A stretch of 64,000 nucleotides of DNA from Sedimentitalea sp039941015 (GTDB lineage Bacteria > Pseudomonadota > Alphaproteobacteria > Rhodobacterales > Rhodobacteraceae): NCBI RefSeq assembly GCF_039941015.1, contig NZ_JBDVFI010000045.1; one strand, given 5' to 3'. Every line of letters starts with the position of its first letter. The stretch's first letter is position 1. Shown one piece after another: positions 17,460 to 26,800 of this stretch. The position numbers and the translations under genes were made by a program. Below the pieces are notes generated by a model. It did no database searches and was not told the origin of the DNA. It saw nothing but the letters and a program-made list of their open reading frames with translations.

Positions 17460-18338
17460 ATGATTGCCCCGCGGCGTTTCCTGCCTTCGATCAATTCATT
17501 GCTGGCTCTTGAAGCCGTTCAACGACTTGGCACAGCCACGGCCGCAGCAAACGAATTGTCGCTGACCCATTCCGCCGTCAGCCGGCAACTCAAGGTGCTG
17601 GAAGACCAGATTGGCGTTTCGTTATTCATCCGGCAGGGGAAAGGCTTGCGCCTGTCGCCAGCGGGAGAGGCCTATGCGCGTTCGGTGCGTGACTGTCTGA
17701 ACGATCTTGCGCGGGCGAGTCTCAAGGTCAAGACGAGCGGGACGCGCTCCAACGTTAACCTCGCGATTCTACCGGCGTTTGGAATGTACTGGCTCAGCCC
17801 GCGGCTCACGGCGTTCATAGCGGCCTATCCCGAGATTCTGGTCAATCAGAGCACCCGCATCCAGCCCTTTGATTTCGAAACCGAAGACTTTGACGCGGCG
17901 ATTCATTTCGGGACGCAGGATTGGCGAGGGGTGAATTACCTGCCGCTTCTGAAAGAACGTGTGATCGCAGTCTGCGCGCCCGGATTTGCAGACACCCTCC
18001 CGATGTCGCCTGAACGCTTGCTGGAACAACCCCTGCTGCATCTGGAGAGCCGACCCGGCGCCTGGGAAGACTGGTTCAAGGCGCATGGGCTTGAGGCTGA
18101 TCGCCTTCGCGGGATGCTGTTTGACCAGTTTACAAACATGGCAGAGGCCACGGCGGCCGGGACCGGGGTATCGCTGTTGCCGGAATTCCTTGCCACGCGC
18201 GAAATCCAGCGCGGGCGTCTCGTTCCGGCCAGTCAGGGGGTTTTTGATGTTGTCGGCACCTATTATCTCGTCTGGCCCAAGCATGGCCCGCAGAGCACTC
18301 CGCTGACGTTGTTCTTGCAGTGGCTGGCGACGTTGTAA
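17460..18338 (+). CDS. LysR-family regulator (GcvA-like)
   Basis: The 292-residue protein has the helix-turn-helix SLLALEAVQRLGTATAAANELSLTHSAVSRQLKVLEDQIGVSLFIR near residues 10-55 and a periplasmic-binding-like effector domain after it. Segments such as FDAAIHFGTQDWRGVNYLPLL and GTGVSLLPEFLA resemble the GcvA/AmpR branch. The ATG at 17460 follows a strong TTGGAGGAAAACTC site, so longer upstream frames are rejected. It is divergent from the E1/acyltransferase pair across 231 bp and is the natural candidate to control it. The inducer is unknown. Confidence 0.85.
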   Translation: MIAPRRFLPSINSLLALEAVQRLGTATAAANELSLTHSAVSRQLKVLEDQIGVSLFIRQGKGLRLSPAGEAYARSVRDCLNDLARASLKVKTSGTRSNVNLAILPAFGMYWLSPRLTAFIAAYPEILVNQSTRIQPFDFETEDFDAAIHFGTQDWRGVNYLPLLKERVIAVCAPGFADTLPMSPERLLEQPLLHLESRPGAWEDWFKAHGLEADRLRGMLFDQFTNMAEATAAGTGVSLLPEFLATREIQRGRLVPASQGVFDVVGTYYLVWPKHGPQSTPLTLFLQWLATL

Positions 18339-18370
18339 CTGAGCAGCAACCCGACGACCGAAATTGCGCA

Positions 18371-19198
18371 TTAGCCGTTATCGCCCGCATCTGGCGCGCC
18401 GAGACCACGGGAAATGGTGTTGGCGGCATCACGAACCAGCGCTCCGATCTCTGCTATGCGCTCTGACGCCATGCGGTGGGTTGGGCCGGAAACTGATATC
18501 CCCGCGACTGCTTCGCCATAGAGGTTGACGATTGGTGCAGCGACGCAGCGCATTCCGACTGTGCGCTCTTCATCGTCATAGGCATAACCCTGATCCCGGA
18601 TGAGTGCCAACTCTTGGCGCAGTGCCTCGGGCGTCGTTATGGTCTTGTCCGTAAAGCTATCTTGCCGGCAAGTTCTGAAATAGCGATTCAGCTGATCTTC
18701 GCCATGCCGCGACAAGAGCGCCTTGCCAATGCCCGAGGCATGTATGGGCGACAGGGTTCCCGGCGGGAAAAAGGCGCGAATGGACTCGTTTGTCTCGACT
18801 TGTGAAACGAACATGACCTCTCCCTGGCGCTCAATTCCGAGGTTGGACGTCTCTCCGGTTGCCTGCATCAGGTCGTGCATGACCGGGCGGCTGCGCTCTG
18901 CAACGCTGCTTCGGCGCAGAAAGGCCGAACCGAGCCGAAAGGCCATTGGCCCGACATGCCAGGCCTGTGCAGCCGGGTCCATTTCCACAAAGGCGCGCGC
19001 CTCAAGCGTGGCAAGCACCCGGTAGATCGTAGCAGGCGATTGGCCCAAATCAGTTGCAATCTCGGTCAATGTCAGACCCTTGGAGGCAGCCAACCGGTCG
19101 AGCACTTCAAGCGCCCGATCCAGAGACTGGATGGTGGTTTGCGCCGCATTTCCCGAGAATGATTTCGGGCGTCCACGTTTGCGGGGATTCTCTTGCAT
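18371..19198 (-). CDS. bhcR: IclR-family regulator of the beta-hydroxyaspartate cycle
   Basis: The 275-residue protein has a basic start (PRKRGRPKSFSGN), an IclR winged helix (SLDRALEVLDRLAASKGLTLTEIATDLGQSPATIYRVLATLEARAFV) and the IclR effector domain (GTLSPIHASGIGKALLS, DDEERTVGMRCVAAPIVN, GISVSGPTHRM). It is divergent from bhcA across 194 bp. In Paracoccus the same arrangement encodes BhcR, which controls the bhc operon in response to glyoxylate. The ATG at 19198 has an upstream AAGGCAGG; longer frames to 19378 would cover the AT-rich operator region and are rejected. Confidence 0.87.
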   Translation of the reverse strand: MQENPRKRGRPKSFSGNAAQTTIQSLDRALEVLDRLAASKGLTLTEIATDLGQSPATIYRVLATLEARAFVEMDPAAQAWHVGPMAFRLGSAFLRRSSVAERSRPVMHDLMQATGETSNLGIERQGEVMFVSQVETNESIRAFFPPGTLSPIHASGIGKALLSRHGEDQLNRYFRTCRQDSFTDKTITTPEALRQELALIRDQGYAYDDEERTVGMRCVAAPIVNLYGEAVAGISVSGPTHRMASERIAEIGALVRDAANTISRGLGAPDAGDNG

Positions 19199-19261
19199 CG
19201 GACCTGCCTTTTGACCGTTCAGGATACCTTCAGTATATTTTTGAAAATCCATTCCGGCCAG

Positions 19262-19328
19262 TGAAAAATTCAACGCACTGATTTTTCGTGGTAATTTTAG
19301 AAAGTTCTGATTATGAAATATATTTTCA
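19262..19328. promoter_or_regulatory. AT-rich bhcR-bhcA control region with IclR-like dyads
   Basis: The bhcR-bhcA gap is much richer in A and T than the genes around it. It carries TGAA-AAA-TTCA at 19262-19272 and TGAAA-TATAT-TTTCA at 19314-19328, with more TTGAAAAT-type half sites near 19241 and 19335. IclR regulators bind short A/T-rich palindromes of this kind. The two dyads are 52 bp apart centre to centre (about five helical turns), so bound proteins would face the same side of the DNA. The binding protein is inferred to be BhcR. Confidence 0.55.
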
Positions 19329-19392
19329 AAAAAATTTTCAACCCGATGCTGGTCAGCTATGGTCCGGCCAACCGCCATAGAAGGGAACCGCC

Positions 19393-20583
19393 ATGAGCTT
19401 TCAGAACCCCGTTTTCATTCCCGGCCCGACCAACATGCCCGAGGCCCTGCGAAAAGCCTGTGATCTGCCGACAATCGACCATCGTTCGCCGATGTTCGGA
19501 GATATCCTTCACCCCTGCATTGATGGCGTCCGCAAGGTCTTGCGTTCGGACGACGCCGATGTCTTCTTCTTTCCGTCCACCGGTACAGGCGGCTGGGAAA
19601 CTGCGCTGACCAATACGTTGTCGGCAGGCGACGGTGTTCTGTCTGCACGCAACGGCATGTTCAGCCAACGCTGGATCGACATGTGCCAGCGTCACGGGCT
19701 GAACGTCACGATTGTCGAAACCCCATGGGGCGAGGGCCTGCCCGCCGATCGATACGAAGACATCCTGCGAGCGGATACCAACCACGACATCAAGGCAGTC
19801 CTTGCAACACACAACGAAACCGCGACCGGTGTGAAATCGGACATCGCCGCCGTGCGCCGTGCGTTGGATGCCACCAACCACCCGGCCCTTCTGTTTGTCG
19901 ATGGTGTCAGTTCGATCGCTTCGATGGACTTCCGCTTTGACGAGTGGAGCGTGGACGTCGCCGTGACCGGCAGCCAAAAGGGCTTTATGCTGCCCGCCGG
20001 TCTCGCCATCGTCGGATTCAGCCCAAAGGCAATGGCGGCAATCGAAACCGCCACCCTGCCCCGCACCTTCTTTGATGTACGCGATATGGCCAAAGGCTAT
20101 GCGAACAACGGGTTTCCTTACACACCGCCTGTCGGTCTGATGAACGGCCTGAAACTGTCACTGGATATGTTGCTCGGCGAAGGCCTTGATAACGTTCACG
20201 CCCGTCATCGCCGCATTGCCGAAGGTGTACGACTGGCGACCCGGGCCTGGGGTCTGGACCTTTGCGCAGCGTCGCCCGATCTTTATTCCGATACCGTATC
20301 CGCCATCCGGACGCCCGAAGGGTTCGACGCCACCGAAATCGTGACCCGTGCCGCCAGCGAATACGGCATGGCCTTTGGTGTTGGTCTTGGTGAGGTCGCA
20401 GGCAAGGTTTTCCGCATTGGCCACCTGGGCAGCCTGACGGATGCTATGATGCTTTCGGGACTCGGAGTTGCCGAGATGGTCATGGTCGACCTGGGTCTGA
20501 ACATCAAACTCGGTTCGGGCGTGGCTGCGGCACAGGAACATTACCGCCATGGCTCCGGCACCGCCCATCGGGCCGCGGCGTGA
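19393..20583 (+). CDS. bhcA: Aspartate-glyoxylate aminotransferase BhcA
   Basis: This 396-residue class V PLP aminotransferase has an N-terminal FIPGPTNMPEALRKA, the block VFFFPSTGTGGWETALTNTL, and VAVTGSQKGFMLPAGLAIVGFS with the PLP lysine. In the beta-hydroxyaspartate cycle BhcA moves the amino group of aspartate to glyoxylate, giving glycine and oxaloacetate. The order bhcR (divergent), bhcA, bhcB, bhcC, bhcD is the reason for the specific name. AGAAGGGA lies just upstream of the ATG, and its stop overlaps possible starts of bhcB. Confidence 0.92.
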   Translation: MSFQNPVFIPGPTNMPEALRKACDLPTIDHRSPMFGDILHPCIDGVRKVLRSDDADVFFFPSTGTGGWETALTNTLSAGDGVLSARNGMFSQRWIDMCQRHGLNVTIVETPWGEGLPADRYEDILRADTNHDIKAVLATHNETATGVKSDIAAVRRALDATNHPALLFVDGVSSIASMDFRFDEWSVDVAVTGSQKGFMLPAGLAIVGFSPKAMAAIETATLPRTFFDVRDMAKGYANNGFPYTPPVGLMNGLKLSLDMLLGEGLDNVHARHRRIAEGVRLATRAWGLDLCAASPDLYSDTVSAIRTPEGFDATEIVTRAASEYGMAFGVGLGEVAGKVFRIGHLGSLTDAMMLSGLGVAEMVMVDLGLNIKLGSGVAAAQEHYRHGSGTAHRAAA

Positions 20584-20600
20584 TGAAGGATGCATCTGAC

Positions 20601-21554
20601 ATGTATATCCCGACGATTGAAGATATGCTGGCGGCACACGAGCGGATCAAACCGCATATCCGCCGCACCCCGGTCCGCAGTTCGGATTTTCTGAATGAAC
20701 TGACCGGCGCGCAATTGTTCTTAAAATGCGAGAACTTTCAGGAACCCGGCGCCTTCAAGGTGCGCGGGGCCAGCAACGCGGTTTTTGGTCTCGATGACGC
20801 GCAGGCAAAAAAGGGCGTGGCCACCCATTCCTCCGGCAACCATGCCTCTTGTCTCAGCTATGCGGCGATGAAACGCGGCATTCCCTGCCACGTCGTCATG
20901 CCCCGTACCGCGCCACAGGCCAAAAAGGACACGGTGCGCCGCTATGGCGGCAAGATCACCGAATGCGAACCGTCCACATCGTCACGCGAAGCCACCTTTG
21001 CCGAAGTACAGGCCAAAACCGGGGGCGATTTCGTGCACCCCTATAACGACCCGCGCGTGATCGCAGGGCAAGGCACCTGTTCACGCGAGTTCATCGAACA
21101 GACCGACGGGCTTGATGCAGTTGTTGCGCCGATTGGTGGCGGCGGCATGATTTCGGGCACCTGTCTGACGCTGTCCAATCTGGCGCCGGAAACGCAGGTG
21201 ATCGCGGCGGAACCGGAACAGGCCGATGACGCCTACCGCAGTTTCAAGGCAGGCCACATCATTGCCGATGATGCACCCAAGACCATCGCCGATGGCCTGC
21301 TGGTGCCGCTCAAGGATCTGACCTGGCATTTCGTGAGCAACCACGTATCCGATATTTATACCGCGTCCGAGCAAGAGATCATCGACGCAATGAAGCTCAC
21401 ATGGAAGCACCTGCGGATCGTGATGGAACCGTCCAGCGCGGTGCCGCTCGCAACCATTCTCAAAAACCCCAACGCGTTTCGTGGCAAGCGCGTGGGCGTG
21501 ATCGTGACAGGCGGCAATGTCGATCTCGACAAACTGCCGTGGATGAACCTCTGA
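20601..21554 (+). CDS. bhcB: erythro-beta-hydroxyaspartate dehydratase BhcB
   Basis: This 317-residue serine/threonine dehydratase-type PLP enzyme has FQEPGAFKVRGASNAVFGL with the PLP lysine, ATHSSGNHASCLSYAA, and the phosphate-binding loop APIGGGGMISGTCL. BhcB removes water from beta-hydroxyaspartate to give iminosuccinate, which BhcD reduces to aspartate. Two earlier starts exist (GTG 20580 and ATG 20583), but the ATG at 20601 has AAGGA ten bases upstream and gives the normal family N terminus. It follows bhcA by 17 bp. Confidence 0.92.
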   Translation: MYIPTIEDMLAAHERIKPHIRRTPVRSSDFLNELTGAQLFLKCENFQEPGAFKVRGASNAVFGLDDAQAKKGVATHSSGNHASCLSYAAMKRGIPCHVVMPRTAPQAKKDTVRRYGGKITECEPSTSSREATFAEVQAKTGGDFVHPYNDPRVIAGQGTCSREFIEQTDGLDAVVAPIGGGGMISGTCLTLSNLAPETQVIAAEPEQADDAYRSFKAGHIIADDAPKTIADGLLVPLKDLTWHFVSNHVSDIYTASEQEIIDAMKLTWKHLRIVMEPSSAVPLATILKNPNAFRGKRVGVIVTGGNVDLDKLPWMNL

Positions 21555-21569
21555 TTTTGGAGACAGACA

Positions 21570-22733
21570 ATGAACGCACCGACAAATTTCAACGATCTCG
21601 AGGTTGGCTTTGACGTGCCGGCCCTGCCCGGTATGGACGCGGCCGATATCCAGACCCCTTGTCTGGTTCTCGACCTCGACGCACTGGAATACAACGTCAA
21701 GAAAATGGGCGACTATGCCCGCGAGCACGGGATGCGCCACCGCGTGCATGGCAAGATGCACAAATCCGTAGATGTCGCCAAGCTTCAGGAAAGCCTTGGC
21801 GGCGCGGTTGGCGTCTGCTGTCAAAAGGTATCCGAGGCCGAAGTGTTCGCCCGTGGCGGCATCAAGGACGTCTTGGTATCCAACCAGGTCCGTGACCCGG
21901 CGAAAATCGACCGCTTGGCGCGGTTGCCTAAGCTGGGTGCGCGGACCATCGTCTGTGTCGATGACGTAACCAACGTGGCTGATCTGTCAGCGGCGGCACA
22001 AAAACACGGCACGGAAATCGAAACCCTCGTGGAAATCGACTGTGGCGCCGGACGCTGCGGCGTGACAACCACACCCGCCGTGGTCAAGATCGCCAAGGCC
22101 GTAGAGGCCGCGCCGAACCTCAAGTTTACCGGCATTCAGGCCTATCAGGGCGCGATGCAGCATCTGGACAGCTATGAGGCCCGCAAGGAGAAGCTCGACA
22201 TCGCCATAAACATGGTCAAGGAAGCGGTCGCAGGCCTCAAATCCGAAGGCATCGCATGCGAACTGGTTTCCGGTGGCGGCACTGGCAGCTATTACTTTGA
22301 GTCCAATTCCGGGGTCTATAACGAACTGCAATGCGGCTCTTATGCCTTCATGGACGCGGATTATGGCCGCATCCTCGACAAGGACGGCAACCGCATCGAC
22401 CAGGGCGAATGGAAAAATGCGTTTTTCATCCTGACCCAGGTGATGAGTCACGCCAAGGCGGACAAGGCGATCTGTGACGCAGGCCTCAAGGCGCAATCGG
22501 TCGACAGCGGCCTGCCGTTCATCTTTGGCCGGGACGACGTGGAATACATCAAATGTTCAGATGAACATGGCGTCATCTCCGACCCAGATGGCGTTCTCAA
22601 GGTGGGCGAAAAGCTGCGCCTAGTGCCCGGCCATTGCGACCCGACCGCGAACGTTCACGACTGGTATGTCGGCGTTCGGGGCGGCAAGGTCGAAACCCTT
22701 TGGCCGGTTTCGGCACGCGGCAAGGCCTACTGA
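21570..22733 (+). CDS. bhcC: erythro-beta-hydroxyaspartate aldolase BhcC
   Basis: This 387-residue protein has a PLP barrel of the alanine-racemase/D-threonine-aldolase type. Family segments are IQTPCLVLDLDALEYNVKKM near residue 30, the PLP-lysine region MRHRVHGKMHKSVDVAKLQ, and LVSGGGTGSYYFESNS. The C-terminal part carries the metal-binding LVPGHCDPTANVHDW. BhcC joins glycine and glyoxylate to beta-hydroxyaspartate, the carbon-carbon bond step of the cycle. It starts 15 bp after bhcB with TTGGAGACAG upstream, and is followed at once by an intrinsic terminator. Confidence 0.93.
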   Translation: MNAPTNFNDLEVGFDVPALPGMDAADIQTPCLVLDLDALEYNVKKMGDYAREHGMRHRVHGKMHKSVDVAKLQESLGGAVGVCCQKVSEAEVFARGGIKDVLVSNQVRDPAKIDRLARLPKLGARTIVCVDDVTNVADLSAAAQKHGTEIETLVEIDCGAGRCGVTTTPAVVKIAKAVEAAPNLKFTGIQAYQGAMQHLDSYEARKEKLDIAINMVKEAVAGLKSEGIACELVSGGGTGSYYFESNSGVYNELQCGSYAFMDADYGRILDKDGNRIDQGEWKNAFFILTQVMSHAKADKAICDAGLKAQSVDSGLPFIFGRDDVEYIKCSDEHGVISDPDGVLKVGEKLRLVPGHCDPTANVHDWYVGVRGGKVETLWPVSARGKAY

Positions 22734-22757
22734 AGCCATCACGGTTACCTCCCCTGT

Positions 22758-22795
22758 GGCGGGGTTCGGCACATCTCCGTCCCCGCCGCTTTTTT
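22758..22795 (+). terminator. Intrinsic terminator inside the bhc operon
   Basis: GGCGGGG (22758-22764) pairs with CCCCGCC (22781-22787), with an inner CGG/CCG pairing, and is followed by GC and six T residues (22790-22795). This is a strong Rho-independent terminator shape, located 24 bp after the bhcC stop and 21 bp before bhcD. It probably lets only part of the bhcABC transcripts continue into bhcD, or lets regulated antitermination do so. Confidence 0.85.
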
Positions 22796-22816
22796 CAGAC
22801 TAATGAAGGTATCGAA

Positions 22817-23782
22817 ATGATTATCGTTCCCGAGCGTGAAATCGCAGACCTGATGACCCGCGACGCGGCCTTTGACGCGGTCGAGCAGGTCTTTGCCGCC
22901 ATGGCGTCGCGCGACGCCTATAACTTTCCGGTCGTGCGCGAAGCGATTGGCCATGTTGATGCGCTCTATGGCTTTAAGGGCGGATTTGACCGCGCGGGTA
23001 TGACACTCGGGCTCAAAGCGGGGGGGTACTGGCCCAACAATCTGGACCAGCATAAGATCATCAACCACCAATCCACCGTGTTCCTGTTTGATCCGGACAC
23101 CGGCAAGGCCAGCGCAATGGTCGGTGGCAACCTATTGACCGCACTGCGTACCGCCGCCGCGTCCTCAGTCGCCATCAAGCATCTGGCCCGCAAGGACGCA
23201 AAGGTGATTGGAATGATCGGTGCCGGCCATCAGGCGACGTTCCAATTGCGCGCAGCACTTGAACAACGTGACTTCGAAAAGGTCATCGGCTGGAATTTTC
23301 ACCCAGAGATGCTGCCGAATATCGAAAAGGTCGCCACCGAAGCCGGTTTGCCGTTTGAAGCGGTCGAACTGGATGGCATGACCGAAGCGGATGTCATCAT
23401 TTCGATCACGTCCGCCTTTGCGCCGTCACTCATGGCCGATCACGTCGCGCCCGGCACCCACATCGCCTGCATGGGGACCGACACCAGGGGCAAGCAAGAG
23501 GTCGAAACCGCCCTTTTGACCCGCGCGACCGTGTTCACGGATGAAATCGCCCAATCGATCAGCATTGGCGAAGCGCAACATGCGATTGCCGATGGCAGCC
23601 TGACGGAACAGGACATTAATGAGATCGGTGCGGTCATCAACGGCACCCATCCCGGTCGACGCGCGGCGGAAGAAATCACGCTGTTTGACGGCACCGGAGT
23701 CGGGTTGCAGGACCTCGCGGTTGCCTCAGCCGTGGTAAAGCTGGCCGTCGAAAAGGGCATCGCCATCGAGGTCGATTTCTAA
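22817..23782 (+). CDS. bhcD: Iminosuccinate reductase BhcD
   Basis: The 321-residue protein belongs to the ornithine cyclodeaminase/mu-crystallin family. KVIGMIGAGHQATFQLRAAL near residue 132 is the Rossmann nucleotide motif. INHQSTVFLFDPDTGKASAMVGGNLLTALRTAAASSVA and MGTDTRGKQEVE are typical of the family. BhcD reduces iminosuccinate to aspartate, regenerating the amino donor for BhcA and closing the cycle. The start ATG has GAAGGTATCGAA upstream. It is separated from bhcC by 83 bp containing a terminator hairpin, so its expression may be uncoupled from bhcABC. Confidence 0.92.
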   Translation: MIIVPEREIADLMTRDAAFDAVEQVFAAMASRDAYNFPVVREAIGHVDALYGFKGGFDRAGMTLGLKAGGYWPNNLDQHKIINHQSTVFLFDPDTGKASAMVGGNLLTALRTAAASSVAIKHLARKDAKVIGMIGAGHQATFQLRAALEQRDFEKVIGWNFHPEMLPNIEKVATEAGLPFEAVELDGMTEADVIISITSAFAPSLMADHVAPGTHIACMGTDTRGKQEVETALLTRATVFTDEIAQSISIGEAQHAIADGSLTEQDINEIGAVINGTHPGRRAAEEITLFDGTGVGLQDLAVASAVVKLAVEKGIAIEVDF

Positions 23783-23808
23783 GGACACTGGAAACTATAC
23801 GATCGGCT

Positions 23809-23834
23809 CAATGCGTTTCAGACCAAACGCATTG
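23809..23834. terminator. Bidirectional terminator-like hairpin between bhcD and the CHAT gene
   Basis: CAATGCGTTT-CAGACC-AAACGCATTG is a perfect 10-bp stem with a 6-base loop, placed between two convergent genes 17 bp before the end of the CHAT gene. It would form on transcripts of both strands. There is no long T tract apart from those inside the stem, so it may act with Rho or as a 3' stabiliser. Confidence 0.65.
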
Positions 23835-23850
23835 CGCCGCGATATTTTGG

Positions 23851-26800
23851 CTAGCTGGCGACTTCTCCGGTCAGTTCCACTACAATCCGCTCGATCCGGG
23901 TCAGCCAGTCTCCCTTTTGCGCATCCACATCCGCCATCATCGCCTTGATGAAACAGATCTGGTCGCGCATTGATGCCGTTTGGCGGAATGATCCACCCCT
24001 GCGCCACGCCCGATCAAGACATATGCGGATTTCGGTCTCGGCCTTGCTGTCGGCACAGTTTGGATCCAGCAGTCCACGCAGCACGTCTGTTTGCGGTCGC
24101 ACGATGCCATTCCAGAAACTTGGCTCTGTGCGGTCTTGAACAACGCTTTCCGCAGCAAGTCGGTCCAGCCAAACCGCTGTTGAGTTTGCTGTGTGATGCG
24201 TATTGTCAGCGTCCAACGCGCTCAGGATCACCAAACCGGTCAACCAATTGACTCCGGCATAAAGATTGATCCGGTCCGGATCGCTTGTCAGCGATGTGTG
24301 CAGGGCAGTATGGTAGCTCTCCGTCATCCGTTTCAGCGTCTTGACCCGCGATGCGCCCGTTTCCGACAAAGCCTGACATTTGAGCGCAGCACCCCGCAGA
24401 CAAAGCCGATAGGCCGACGGGCCGCCGCCGGCCAGCAGATCAAGCTGATCATAGCTCTTCAGCGCGTCCTTGACCGCCGTCCGCACCAGCCGGGCCGCCG
24501 CAGTCTGTTCTTTGCGGGTTTTGCAGGCCTGCCAGTTGCGACAAGCCTGCCTTACGCCGAGATCCACAAGCCGATGCTTTGCGCCCAACGACCCATGCCG
24601 GCCCGTTGCCCGCATGGCTTTGTCAAGATAACCAATGGCCGTTTCAAAGGCGTTGAGCCGCGAATAGGCCTTGCCCATCTCGGCGCACCACGCGCCATCC
24701 TTCTCCCAGTCCGGCTTAACACTAAGTTCGATATCGACCAGTTGCGCCATCAGCGACGCGCGGCCCTGTCGGGTCGATCCGGCCTTTTCCGAGATGTTTT
24801 GCGCCGCCTTGGTGGCCTGTGCTGCGGAATAATAGCGGGTCTGTGAGGCATCCCCGGTATCAGCGGTGATGTCACGGAACCGATAATCGGGATCACCATA
24901 ACACTGATACGCCCCCCAGGTGTTGGTCTTGGGAAAGGCCTGAAAAACCTGCTCGCGGGCGAGGTGGACAGACTTGCCAAACGTATGCCCGGCCAGCATC
25001 GCCGTATAGAAACTGCGTGCAAACTGCTTTGCCGCACCGTCATCCACCTCCCAGCCGGCGGCGATGACGGCACGTACACCACGCTCGATAAAGGCGACCG
25101 ACAGGCTGGCAGCAATCTCGTTCACCTCGGTGCCCACATGACCGATGTGACAGCAGTTCATGAACACAAATTCGGGCACATACCGCATCTGTTTGATTTC
25201 CGAGACCGTCAGATACAGGTCTTTGCCCAGAACCATGCCCGTGCGATCGTGGTTGTCGGATTCATAGACGCCGTGGCCTGCCAGATGAACCAGCTTAGCG
25301 GGGCTGAGGATCATTTCCTTGATCACCTCAAACCCATTCTCGGGCTGATCCAGATGTCTTGTCTTCCAGTCTGCCTTGCTCAGCAGAGTGTTGACGATCT
25401 CTGCTTCTTCGCGCGCGCCGACGAGCGCGGGCAGATCGCTGACCGGATCGCCAACCACCAGCGCGCTCAACTCGCTGGGGCGCGGCACTTTCGGCCCCGA
25501 TGTGATCAGCCGCCGGATAACCGGTGCTCGTACCACCAGCGGGCCGGTGTCGCGCGAGGGTCCTTCATGTTCCGCCGGTCTGACCCCGGTAAACTCGTAG
25601 CGCTTGAAATCGTCCTCCATTAATTCCCACGGATAGGCGGCCGTCGTCTTGTCGAGGATCAGCATGATGTTTTCGTTGTTCTTGGCGAATGTCTTGAGAT
25701 CGCCCGGAATGAGCAGTTCAAACAACAATCTGCCGACATCCCGATCAACAGCAGTGCCGCTCTTTCGTTGGATCAGCAGCTGTTGCAACACCCGTGGCTG
25801 ATAGGCTGACGTCTTGAAATCGGCACGGGCGTTTTCGCTGATCGCCGTAAAGCTCAGGCCGAGGTTGGCGGACTCTTCCGCATCACTCTTGTTGTCGTCG
25901 CTTTGCACCGTAATGCGCTGCCACCAATCCCGCTGCATGCCATAATGGGTGCGCACGCGGGCATCGCGGACCATGCGGATTTCACCATCAAAGGCAAACA
26001 TGTTGCCCATGCGCCCCATCGACTGCACGTAGTCCAGCGCGCTTGCCGCCTGAAACGCGGTGTCATCGAACAGCTCTACGAATTCCAGATGCTCGATCGG
26101 TGTGTCGCCAAGTGCTTCGTTGGCCTCGGCTGCCGCCTGCAGAATGGCCTCAACACTTTGCTGTACCGTAATGTTCGCCCCCCGGTGGCCGATCAGCAAG
26201 GTGGACAAGCCGAGCGGACCAGCAGGCGCGTTTCGGACAGGCGACTGCTCCTTGCGCCGCTCGCGGGTCACCAATCCATAGCGCAGAACGGCCTGCCGGA
26301 ACGTATCTTTCAACGCACCGGGCGTAAGCGAGCCATAGGTGCCAAGCCCCACGACAACCGCGCCCTGTGGCGCACGATCTTCGCGCAGGATCACCTCGCA
26401 GGTTTCGATGTCGCCGGGATAGAGATCAAGATTGCGGACATTTGTCAGCGTGTGATCAAGGCATTCATCCAGCGCTTTCTCGGCCCCCATCATCGGGTCG
26501 TCAATGTGGTGGCCAACGGCAACCGGATAGCTCGCGAACCGCAGGTTTCCGTGCAAGACCGAAACCTTGGTTGGCCGCGCCTGTTTGGCAATCGCATCCG
26601 GCGTTCGGCTGCTGCCGCCCATGAAGTCGTCGAGAATTTCCTGCTCGTCCGGGAACAGTTCAATCGGCGCTTCCAGAACTCTGGTCGGGGTGGCCACCCC
26701 GGCTCGGCTGACGCTGGGCTTGTGTTGGGAAAGACGTGCGGTGGTGCCGGTCTGCAAAAGGTCGAGATAGGCAGGAAACGCGTCGCGTGATCGGGGCAGA

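Noticed and set aside
25903..26790. Long plus-strand frame inside the CHAT gene
   Set aside because: Antisense shadow with no ribosome site or recognisable motif.
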